DNA of 64,000 nt from Suillus spraguei (lineage: Eukaryota > Basidiomycota > Agaricomycetes > Boletales > Suillaceae), in assembly GCA_016800925.1 (NCBI GenBank), contig JABCPU010000018.1, forward strand, positions 248,001 through 312,000, given 5' to 3'. Position numbers and translations under genes: made by a program. The notes below the pieces were generated by a model that was given only the letters and a program-made list of their open reading frames with translations, had not been told where the DNA came from and made no database searches. Position 1 is the stretch's first letter. The number at the start of each line of letters is the position of its first letter. Shown here piece by piece: positions 1 to 9,848 of this stretch.

Positions 1-98
1 AAAATGGGAAAATAGCTTACTACCACAGTGCGTAATTATCCTTGCTGATTTATTGCTTCTTTGAGGGATTCTAATCGGCATTACTACCAGGTTTGCAG

Positions 99-664
99 GG
101 TGGTGGGGACACGATCCAGCCACGAGATTTACCATGCCTCCTCGGTTTTCAGCTATCCCTGGTGCACAAGGATTTCAGCAGTCCAATCCCTCGGTCCTTG
201 CAACCGTATCGCTTCTAGGCTCTTTGCAGATCTTCAAGGAAGTTGGCATGATGGCCCCCTTACGCAAGCGATCGCTTAGGTTGACTTCCGAATTGGAGAT
301 GAGACTGATGGAGTCAAGGTTTTATGTCCCCATCAAAGAGGTTTCGGCACGATACCTATCACAGGCTGAGATAGACGGCAAGGATGGCACTGCCCAACAG
401 GGCCGACCCGGATTCACCATCATCACACCTCATGATCCCGAGTCTCGGGGTTCACAGTTATCGCTTCTATTTCTACCACCTAATTCAAACGTGATGGACA
501 AGGTTTTTAATGCGTTGCTTGCAATGGGGGTTGTCGGGGATGAGAGAAGACCAGACGTGATTCGCTTAACACCCGCACCCCTGTACAACACTCTGGGTGA
601 TTGCGAGAGAGCTGCCTCGTGTCTTGAGGAAGCATTCGAGGGTTTGACGAAAGCAAAATTGTAA
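99..664 (+). CDS. BNA5: Kynureninase, 3' terminal exon (partial gene)
   Basis: Cleaves 3-hydroxykynurenine/kynurenine to (3-hydroxy)anthranilate and alanine in the kynurenine route to NAD; PLP-dependent and cytosolic. The visible exon opens with GWWGHDPATRFTM and continues through IPGAQGFQQSNPSV, YVPIKEVSARYL and the terminal IRLTPAPLYNT, all typical of the C-terminal part of kynureninase. An acceptor at 97-98 (or the AG at 89-90) follows a CTAAT branch site near 71. The upstream coding sequence lies outside the window or in exons I could not place in the first 90 bases. The stop is TAA at 662-664. It faces kynurenine formamidase tail to tail, so two enzymes of one pathway are neighbours. No frame break is seen here. 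Confidence 0.93.
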
Positions 665-685
665 GATTGTCCTGCGAGAGCATTA

Positions 686-1596
686 TCAAATACATAAAGG
701 CACATTGTCTATCATGTATTGTCCAACAAGTTTAACAAATTCGACGCCTTCAAGTATGTCATTATGCTCTTCTATGAGTTTTCCAAAGTTCCTCTCGACA
801 TGGAGGACATTGCGAAGTAAATGCTGATACATTCTTCGCTCTGAGCTTCATCGACTAAAGTATCCCCTTTGGAATGCACGATTAACCACTGCAAGTGATG
901 GTACTCCATCCTCGGGCCCATCTTCGTGACTGAAGCCTCCCCGTAAGTACTTCGCCGACCGAATGCGGCTTCGATAAACCAAGTCTTATAAGTAGGGAAA
1001 CTCGAGAGAAGGAGATCAATGTCATAGATTCCCTCGGACATGATTATGGCATTTGTGCTCTTGAGAAGCTCAGCTGAGGGGCGTAAAGGGTCCTCGCCTT
1101 GCGTAGCCTCGAGGAAGATCGATGACAACATATGAGCACTGCAGCTGTGTCCCATCAAACATAATTTGTTTGAGTTATAGACACTAGTACCGTGAGGGCC
1201 TGCCCAGGTGATAACAAATTCAAGAAAGTGTAGGATGTCCTTCGCGTGATCAGGATGACGAATTGCATTGTCTTCCGTCGTTTCACAAGGGGATAGACGG
1301 TAATTGGGGACCGCCACTACGTATCCTGTGAAACTCGCGAGTCTACGAGCCAATCCAGCATGATCAAGCTTATCTTCACTAAAGAGGAGACACGGTAAGG
1401 AATGAGATCTTCCGCGGAGGGCAACCCACCTTCTCCATGCGCCTCCATGTATGAAACAAATTAGAGGGGGTATGGAGTGAGGTTGTGGATCCGAGGTATT
1501 TCGTGGTTTCGGGACGTAGATATCGAAGCTCTGAAAGTTGTTCCGTGGTTGAGACGGGACATAGGATATGTCTATGTATTCATCCAGAGCTTCCAT
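686..1596 (-). CDS. BNA7: Kynurenine formamidase (alpha/beta hydrolase)
   Basis: Hydrolyses N-formylkynurenine to kynurenine plus formate, the step between tryptophan dioxygenase and kynureninase. The oxyanion-hole motif HGGAWR, the nucleophile elbow GHSCSAH (Ser) and the acid in HSKGDTLVD are visible. A 51-nt intron (1379-1429) has no stop and is a multiple of three, so it is easily read through; splicing joins GGAWR to SEDKLDHAGLARRL. I chose the MEALDEY start at 1596 because upstream residues do not look conserved. The unedited frame stops at 772 after an atypical tail. Adding one base in the AAGAA run at about 832-837 restores SERMYQHLLRNV and EEHNDILEG, which supplies the catalytic His, and moves the stop to 686-688, 21 bases from the kynureninase stop. 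I read this as a probable lost base. Confidence 0.88.
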
Positions 1597-1711
1597 TACG
1601 ACTAGAAATATTAATGAGTGTAACATGCATATGGTAATGAATAGACTGACTTTACACGTAACGTAGTTGGTTGAACCGCAGTTCATCACAGCCACCTGGT
1701 CTAATCCCGCG

Positions 1712-1745
1712 TGACGTCACAGCGCCACAAATCCGCTTGACGTCA
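1712..1745. promoter_or_regulatory. Two perfect CRE/ATF palindromes
   Basis: TGACGTCA occurs at 1712-1719 and again at 1738-1745, inside the 262-bp divergent promoter between BNA7 and PMP3. This octamer is the site bound by ATF/CREB bZIP factors such as fungal Atf1 and Sko1, which act below the stress MAP kinase. PMP3 is known as a salt and osmotic stress gene, so stress control of PMP3 (and perhaps BNA7) is inferred. Confidence 0.65.
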
Positions 1746-1762
1746 CTGAGTGTGCTGCAGTC

Positions 1763-1769
1763 TATATAA
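1763..1769 (+). promoter_or_regulatory. TATA box of PMP3
   Basis: TATATAA lies 90 bp upstream of the PMP3 start codon and just downstream of the two CRE palindromes, a suitable spacing for a highly expressed stress gene. Confidence 0.55.
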
Positions 1770-1858
1770 CGTGTCGACACCACCTGCTGGCACTCGTCAT
1801 AGACCTTTTCACTTTATACGACCCTCTACTCGTGTCTTAATATTGTAAACAAGCAAAC

Positions 1859-2423
1859 ATGTCTTTCACGGCTTCCGATATCTGCAAGGTACTCACTTTC
1901 CTCATTCAATCTACCTGATGGGTCTGAGTCAATTTAGATAATGTAAGTCGCCAACCGCTTGTGCAATTAGGTTACTTCGAAGCTCATTGAATTGACAGTT
2001 TTGCTATCATTCTTCCCCCTTTGGGCGTATTTTTGGAACGGGGGTGTTCAGCCGACCTGGTGGGTTGTTCACATGGGAATTCGCCTTGCGGCTGACTAGT
2101 ACTGTGATAGCTCATTAATTGCCTACTAACTCTTCTTGGTAAGCCCGTCGCATAATACTGCAAACGATCTCACTGTAACTGTCCGTATTCCCCCCCTTCT
2201 CAGGATGTGAGTGCCCTTTAAATGATTTATTGCGTTCGCTGCTAATGAGTTTTCGCTTTAGATATGTGAGATATCATTTTACTTTTTCGTCCGTCCCCTT
2301 GACTGACCATGTTTCGGTTCTCAGTCCAGGAATTATCCACGGTATGTCATATATTACTACTTACTGGTCGCGACCCTTCTCATCATGTTGCCTGTAGCAC
2401 TCTACATCATTCTGAAGTATTGA
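1859..2423 (+). CDS. PMP3: Plasma membrane proteolipid 3 (PMP3/UPF0057), eight exons with microexons
   Basis: Small two-helix plasma-membrane protein that limits membrane hyperpolarisation and Na+ uptake. No frame holds it whole. Exons are 1859-1888, 1938-1942 (ATAAT), 1999-2059, 2111-2138, 2204-2206 (GAT), 2262-2265 (ATAT), 2325-2341 and 2398-2423. Joined they total 174 nt and give 57 residues starting MSFTASDICKIIFAIILPPL and ending IPGIIHALYIILKY, an almost exact family pattern and length (yeast 55). Each intron (49-65 nt) starts GT and ends AG. The exons of 5, 3 and 4 nt are forced by the conserved I-I-F and L-G-Y-I-P stretches. Its promoter carries two CRE sites and a TATA box. Identity is very secure; the exact microexon borders are inferred from the protein pattern. 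Confidence 0.93.
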
Positions 2424-3334
2424 GTGGTAAGAACGGACCATACTCCCTCAGGCGAGTTACCCATGCATCACTCATTTTTTTCATCTTACACCCGTTATCC
2501 CTGCTTCAGTTTAGAGTTGAGCCTTCCATGGTCCGTTCACAAACTTAAATCAGCTGTTGGTAGTATATCCAGGGAGGGATCAGACACGTTTTCATGGCAT
2601 TGACACATTCATGACTAAATCAGTAAAATCATCGTACACTATGCATACTTTCGATTCATTTTTCCCTCGCGGAAATGCAGTCGCCTGGACCACGTCCGTA
2701 GGCCCGCTATCCCTGTATTTGGCTCGTACATTAGTTTTGCGCCCTAAAATAAAATTCATACTTTCAATTTTGGTCCGCCGTAATAATCGCAATACTAGTT
2801 TACGGCGCTTGCGCCCCATTCCCCCGACACCGATCTTGCTTTAATTAATGGGTCAGTTATTTGTGGTCTAATTCATGCACATTGTCATCTAAGTTTTTAG
2901 ACTGTCTCCAGCCCCAATTGGTATACCCAACCGGGTGAGCATGTCCGAGGCTCGGCCTCGTTCCTCAGTCAGCCGACATACCGCAGCAAAGAGTCCACTG
3001 CTTCAAGTTATCACCTGACGGTGTGAGCACGTGGAAAGTGTTGAGCTCACGGGTGGAAAAAACCAGTAGCTTTGCACGAGTCGAACGGTCGATGAACACT
3101 ACCTAGTACTTACCTAAAGGTAGTAGCGGAAATAATCAGGTCCTTAGCGTCCAACAATGCCCAGTAAATCAGCTATTACGGGAAAAACTGATAGAAGTAT
3201 CATCACGCAGGAAGGCTTAATCACATTGTCAGTAGTCGCAATGAACTGAGAAAGTCAGGCGACCCTTGACGCAACCTCGCATTAGATTCTGATCCACCAT
3301 TGCACAGGAGACTACGACAGGCAAATAAGTTATC
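2424..3334. other. Intergenic, no gene recognised
   Basis: About 0.9 kb between the PMP3 and eIF2B-epsilon stops. Short open frames here (for example 2557-2844) show no conserved motif or splice support. It should hold the two 3' UTRs and terminators. Confidence 0.5.
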
Positions 3335-6224
3335 TTATTCGCTGTCATCCTCGTCAGTGTTACCCTCGTCCCCTTCTTCCTCGCTTTCCTCGCATGAACC
3401 CTCTTCCGAAGAATTTGCGCTTGTCGGAGGGAGCTCCTTCGTGACTGGATTTTTGACAGCAGGTTCTCTCGATTCGCTGCCATCGTCCGAGTCTTCCTCT
3501 GATTCTTCATCACTGTCCTGCTCATCAAACTGTTTTATCATATGGGCTCCAGTGACCCAGCATTTGTTGTAATTGTCTCGCAGAGACGTAGGCTTAACGT
3601 CTTGGCCTTGAGACTTGGACTTTCCATGCCAAGCGCGGATGTCATCCTCGTCGACTATGTCGTCCTGGTACAGCGCGGCAAGAATCTGGCCAAACAAGGG
3701 CAGGCGGTCGGACGAAGCGCAGTATTCCTGTGGTGGACGATTCAAAACTACTCCAAGTCAATCATCACGAGATACTTACTTGAAGGATCTCGACAGTTTC
3801 CACCGGATCCACACCTCCAATCTTGTCAATCAGCCCTCCCCATCGAGCGATCATACTGGCAATCTCCTGTCGTTGCGGAATACCTCCGCCTGCTATGATT
3901 TTGATCCGGCTTACAATGGCTGCGATCACGGCCTCCCGCACCAGGCGTAGAGATACATTGCTTGCCATGCGCAGTGTCTTCAGTTCCACAGCGGCGTTAT
4001 CGACAGAATGGCCTTCAGCAAACGCACGGTCGAGCGACTGCTTGACTTCCTGCTGAAATTCTGATATTACTGCCGAGTCTGCCTGTGCAACTAGATTTGA
4101 AGGTGTGCTGAGCGGAAGTGAGGTGGTCGAGGAAGCGGGGTTGGAATCGTAGAAATGCTCATCGTCATCATCATCAGAGTCTGACTCTGATGATGATGAA
4201 GTGACGGAGCCGGGATCTGAGAGAACGAGATCTGATGCGTTGTCGCCTGTAAAAGTACCGTACAGTTGAGCAGATGATATGGTTTGATGAACGAGACCTA
4301 CCTATTCGCATCAAGCGTTGGTTATCAGGGTGTTCCAGCTCGTCGATGTCCTCGTCCTCATCAACAGCTGGCGGTGGCCAAATTATCGCATTTGTGCCGG
4401 GACCAAGTTTTGCAAGAGCTTCGGGATCTTGGTCTAAGGAGAAACAATGAGTTAGAGTTTCATATAGACGTCGACTTTACCCACTCGCTTCTACGTCCTC
4501 TAGCTCTGAGTCGACCTCATCTTCGTCGTCGCCGTCTTCACCTTCACTTCATCTTCTTCCTCGTGTTGTTCTTCTGCATCTTCAAATTCTTCATCATCCT
4601 CATCGCTATCCTGTCGCCGCTTAGACAATCTTGAAAATGGCGCAAGTGTCGCCTGCGGACCGACGACGACGCCATCAGCGATCAAACATCCGCGTTCAAC
4701 ACGAGTGCGCTCCTTGATGTGTACGCCTGAGCCGATTATACTATGCTCGACGACGCAATTCGGTCCAATGACTGCCCCATCAAAGAGATAAGAATTGCGG
4801 ACTACACTGCCCGCACCAACAATACACCGTTGGCCAAGAACAGATGCTGTGACCTGAGCATTATCAGCTATCTGCGATTTCGAGCCGATCAGCGTGTTGT
4901 TTCCGATCTTGCACGTTCTAAAGCCACGAATGGGTAAATGACCAACAATTTGGAAGTGTTCTTACCGAGAGAGTATCACTGAATTATCCTTGGCGATGTA
5001 TTTGTTTCCTCGTAGATGCTCGTACGAGTGGCCGCCAGGATGGTTATCATCTGGCACTAAAGGGAATGTCCATCTTGAAAGAATGTCTTTGCTGAATTCT
5101 ATTAAGTACGATAAATCGTCAGAAGTTTAGGATACTAACCTGATGGAGTCATAACTCCGAGTGTCTCTGACACGAGCAGCATAACCCTCTTTGGCGATGT
5201 AGCAATAAATACTTTTCATGAGGAGGTCAGACGTAAGGACGCCGTGAACGAAATCCCTCCGTACATCCCCGTAGTCGAAGTTGTCTTGGAACAAAGACGG
5301 CACCTGTGCAGGAGAGATCGATCAATTAAAGTGAACAAGGCAAATAAATGTCATACGCACCTCTACAGAACATATGTCTATCGAACAATCAATCAAGTCA
5401 TTCCGGATCTCCACCTCCAAATGTTCCTTCAGAATTTCGCGTGGTATGCTTGCGTATTTCTTCGGCGGGTACCCAGTCACCGCCTCTAGTGCAAGCACTT
5501 TGATGTCTCTGGATCTATGACGAACACCGCAGAATCACCTCTCGAACTAGGGGGGAAATGAGTAGAGTGATGACTTGGTCGAGGACTGACATACCGCGTC
5601 CGGTGGTTTACGCCGCTCTGTTTCACCACCATCGTCATTATGGCATCCTTGTCCGTTTTCCTCCGCTCTTTGTGCTCGCGAACAACATCGCCTATACGTA
5701 TGTTGCTCACGAGATCACCGGTGACAAGGACAAAGTCTGAAGTGATGATGCCATGGGTGTAGATGTCGCGCATGGCGTCACCAGGCGTGAACGTCTCTTT
5801 CGCCGTCACAATTGGGACAATCTTGAGGCCTGCGCTAGGTTTAGACCATTTCGAATTCCTGGATCGAACAGTCAATCAGCATGAACGGGAGAATGGCGGT
5901 TCGCAGACTCACTTGATTGCAGTCTTGACTAGTTCCGCATGCGATCTACATATTACGAAGATCTCTTGCACGCCAGCTAGAGCAAGGCTTTCAAACGTCC
6001 AATCTAACAATGGAGCATTGCATATCGGTAGCAGGCACTGATTGAGAGTGATGTTTGGTATGACTTGGTCATGCAGGAATTGAACTCACTCGAGGTTTAT
6101 GCGTGGTTAGCGGCTTGAATCGTTTGTTAAAGCTGTCTGCTAGAATAACAGCTTGGAGAACCTCTTCTTCATCTGTGATCAATTTATCCTTGCCAGTAGA
6201 GGATCCAGCTGTATTTGGAGACAT
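3335..6224 (-). CDS. GCD6: Translation initiation factor eIF2B subunit epsilon
   Basis: Catalytic subunit of the eIF2B guanine-nucleotide exchange factor that reloads eIF2 with GTP; target of eIF2-alpha-phosphate control. In order: a nucleotidyltransferase-like N domain (LQAVILADSFNKRFKPLTTH; FVLVTGDLVSNIRIGDVVREH), left-handed beta-helix hexapeptides (NCVVEHSIIGSGVHIKERTR), an acidic linker, and a C-terminal W2/HEAT domain ending LPLFGQILAALYQDDIVDE. An extra acidic tail of about 60 residues follows. About ten exons; the start MSPNTAGSSTGKDKL is at 6224. Two breaks are seen: after CLHY near 5486-5490, where EAVTGYPPKKYAS continues one frame over, and near 4546-4551 in the acidic linker, where GEDGDDEDEVDSELED is in another frame. 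Each is repaired by one added base. As the gene is expected to be essential, sequencing error is likelier than decay. Confidence 0.93.
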
Positions 6225-6682
6225 CTCAAGGGGAGGTTAAGAGATGCCCGATTTATTGATGGCATGATTATCATGTACCGAGTCGAGTCACACTTCCACC
6301 CCTCAAAAGCTCAAAGGTTTCTCTTAATGTTCATCATGATGCAACCCTCCGACATCATTACAGGATAAAAATTTAATGACATGGTTAACTGATCCGACCA
6401 TAGCAAAGTAAGGGTATCAATGATCAAGATCGACATTAGGTAGTGATAACACGGATCGGAATGTAGTCATGATGAGTAGGGTCGTGAAAAGAAAGCAAAG
6501 ACCAAATCCAACGAGTATGGTAGCAGAAAAGGGTAAGAGACATGAGGAGAGCTGATGAAGAAATCCTGATAATGACCAAGTGGAGCGGGAAAGACTGCTC
6601 GACATACCGAACGAATAAAGAGAAGCAAATGAATATGCGCTCATGTCGTTCATGAAATTACCAACTGCCTCGGATTAACCGC

Positions 6683-7855
6683 TTATGCGACAGCCGAGAT
6701 CACGGGCGTAGCAATAGGTGCAGGCTCAGCGGGGATGATATCCTCTGCAGGGGGTGCAGCAGCCACTACGGGAGCAGGTTCCGAACTGGCAGGGTTCTCA
6801 AGGGGAGCAACCGGAGCAGGTTCATCGATCACGGGAGGGTGCTCATCCACCTTGGCAGGAGTCGAGAGCTCCGTCTTTGGTTTGGACCTGAAAAGGTCGC
6901 CCACACGGGCAGACAGGCGGCGCCCAACCTTGATCGCCTTGTTATCCTTCTCTTTCTTTTCCTCCTGCAAGTACAAACGTAAGCCCATGCATTATTTTCT
7001 ATCGAGAAACATACCTTCTCCTTTGCAGCCTCAGCTGGAATCTCCGGAGCGGGCTCAGATGCAGGCTCAGAAGCGGGAGCCTCAGCAGCGGTCTCACTGA
7101 GAGTTGATCAGTCAAGGAAGCCATGCAAAGGAGAAAACACATGCGTTTCTTTGACAGGCTCAGGTACAGGCTCCTCAGCTGCAGGAGGCTCGGCGACAAC
7201 AGGAGCCTCCTCAACCTTTGCCTCAGCGGGAGGGGCGTCCTCCTCCTTGGCAGGCTCCGCAGCGGGAGGAGCGGGCTAAGTGGCTATCAATTACAATGCG
7301 GTTAAGCTGAACATGAAGACTAACCTCCTCCTTTAATTCTTCCTTTTTCTTTTCTTTCTTGGGACTCTTGGGAGCCTTGACTTTCTTCTCTACCTTGGTC
7401 CTGGTATCCTTGAAGGGAGCTAGGAGCTTGGAAAGGAGGCCTGGGCTCTTGGGGCGTTCATCCTTCTTAGCCTCCTATAAAGAGAAGGATTACATTGAGC
7501 TCTAGTCAGGAACGGGACGCATACAGTCTTGGTTTCTTCCTTGGCAGACTCTGCAGGGGCCTCAGGAGCGGCCTCGGCGACGGGAGCGGCTTCCTAAAAA
7601 AACGCGTAATCTACGAAAGAAAGGTAACGAATGAGCGAACAACTAACCTCGACCTTGACTTCCTCCTTTGGTGCTTCCTGTGCACCGAGGTTAGAGTCGG
7701 GCGGAACAACAAAGGGAAATTGAAAAAATTACAGCAACAGGAGCTGGCTCTTCAGCAGGGGAAGCCTCGGGTGCGGGGTCGACGGCAGGGGCTTCAACGA
7801 CCTTAACTTCCTCAGCGGGTGCGGGAACAGCAGCGGTGACCTCAGTAGCAGACAT
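6683..7855 (-). CDS. Pro/Ala/Glu-rich intrinsically disordered protein
   Basis: No family recognised. The start MSATEVTAAVPAPAEEVK is at 7855, followed by about seven exons joined by 47-60 nt introns. The product is dominated by repeated APAE, EAPA and PAEEP segments, with one basic lysine-rich stretch (PKSPKKEKKKEELKEE) and a basic patch (IKVGRRLSARVGDLF) before an acidic Pro/Ala tail ending VISAVA. There is no signal peptide or membrane helix. Nearly all exon joins are phase 0, so single exons could be skipped without losing frame. The intron at 7097-7144 needs a GC donor (GCATGT): the only nearby GT gives an immediate stop. Similar low-complexity proteins occur across mushrooms, but I cannot give a function. 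Confidence 0.72.
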
Positions 7856-9848
7856 TATAGCAAAAAATGCGTATGTGAGCTGTCAAGAGGTGAGTGAGAG
7901 GAGAACTAATAAGATGAAGGATACGAACATGAAAAGATAATAAATTGACAAGAGAGAGAAGGACGTGCTACGCAACGCTGAGCCCAGGGCTAGAAGAGAG
8001 GAGAAGAGAGAGAGAGGAAGAGATACGGTTGTCGTCAAATTCGGGCTCTACTTATCCGTATTTGGCTCCGCTTACGCGCCAAACAAAGCAGGTAACCTAA
8101 TTTCTCAAGATTCTTCCTATTTGTTTGATTACCTTTTCGAGTTATGTTATCTCTCACGATGTTTGATGACTTAAGAAAATTATCAAGATGGTCGAACGGA
8201 ATTTAGCAAGGAAAGTGGTAAGAGAGTAAATGATGGCCCGTGCGGTTGGGCGTAAGGTGGTCAGAATGAGACAAACCTAAAGAAGGTGTACAAAAGGAAG
8301 GTTCGGATCACGTCAAAAGTAGCGAAATCACGAGACTAGGAAACCGCGATCACATCCGCTCGCCACCGAGCTCCTGTTTGAGTTGGCTAAAAACATATTT
8401 TAATACCAGGCTTGCCAAACAAGTGGTCATGACGACTACACCGTCATCACGGATGTAGTCTAGGTTCACGGTCCTCCTCCTCGCACGTTCTCTCTTCCTA
8501 CGACGTGATCGAACCAAATTCAGGGGATAAAAAGTCTCATTTTCATATTGGCTATCTACTATCGAGCGCAATGTCTCTGGGTATTACAATTCTATTTATA
8601 TATCGATAAGTGGAGACAGAGGCACGGTAGCTCACCGGGCCCGGGCTCAGGTGCCAGCACATACTTACTTGCAAAGTATCGCAGCAGTAATCTACGTTCT
8701 AGGTGGTTGCCACTCTTACCTCATTAGCTTACATAATCTCGTATGCGGTCTCACTACACCGTACTTTTTCTCATCCTATCGTCCACCAAGTACTGATGTC
8801 CGAATGTCCAGTCGCGTCACCTTGCACTCACTCGTTTCATTTATATCTAGTTTTACATTTCATCGTGGGGCACATCACCGTCAACTGTCATTCAATTCCT
8901 GCCACAACAAAAAAAAACAAAAAAAAAAGTCAACTCAGCCTCATACTGACATGTAGATTCTTCGACAAATGCCCAGTCTCACGGCACAAATATTCGTTTT
9001 ACGTCAGTATCGCCAAGGATCCTACAAGTACAAGTGCGCGTTCATATCCTTTTACACTTGTAGATCTGTGCTCAGTCTCCTCGAAGGGTATTACTTTGTT
9101 TGCCGCTCGGAAATTCTAACCCCCGTTGAGCTCTCAACTCGCGCACCAAGAAATTCGTATTCCTGCCTCGTGCACTCGCACGTTAATTATCGCAGATGAT
9201 CAATGACGCCCCTCAAAGACCCTCTGCTCAGATGGGCCTCCCGCACGTTTTGAATCACGATACATCTACCTCCAAACGCCACGAGGACTACTTACAATTT
9301 TATTTCCAAATCTCAGACGTACTAGGAGTCTCCACCCATTAATCCGTCCATTCACACTACATCTAGAAATTGCCACTACATTGTCTTGGACGTTTCATAT
9401 CCAAACACAGCTGGCCTCTCATCTCATTTCAGGTCTGATGATTTGTTTTGTTGCTCGTTACTTGCTCTATCTCAGAGCTGCCATCGTGGCCACCTTCGCG
9501 TACCTGGGTCAACCTAGCAACTTCCCGCGCCTTCTCGTACCTGCTTGCACCTACCTACCAGCACGTAGCAGCAGGGTAGATTCGTAACCATTCTACCTAC
9601 GTGCGTGTTTTGAGATGTTGTGATTTCTGCCGTGGGCAAACAAGGCTGGTCGCCAGCCTAGCAGCAGGGACGGTGTCACAGCTGTGGTCAGAACTTTCCT
9701 TGCAAGGTCTTTCGATCTTCCGCCACCGAAAAATGTCTTATCGTGTACAAAACGGTACTCTGCTGCAATGGCAGACCATTTGTCTTTTGAGATAAAGATC
9801 GAGTGTGATATCCGTTGAGATATATGCAACAAGCAGCGCTAATGTATA
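7856..9848. other. 2-kb gap, no gene recognised
   Basis: Upstream of the Pro/Ala/Glu-rich gene and downstream of NOP2. Purine-rich sequence near 7960-8030 (GAGA tracts) fits a core promoter or 5' UTR of the upstream gene. Several short frames in 8350-9590 lack conserved motifs, and the 8350-8571 minus frame has no usable ATG. A non-coding transcript cannot be excluded. Confidence 0.45.

Noticed and set aside
1379..1429. Reading through this segment of BNA7 as coding
   Set aside because: It is 51 nt with GTGGGT and TTTAG ends; removing it restores the conserved join after HGGAWR.
8350..8571. 73-codon minus-strand frame with an Arg/Lys-rich stretch
   Set aside because: It starts only at a TTG, has no motif, and the local ATG codons are out of frame.
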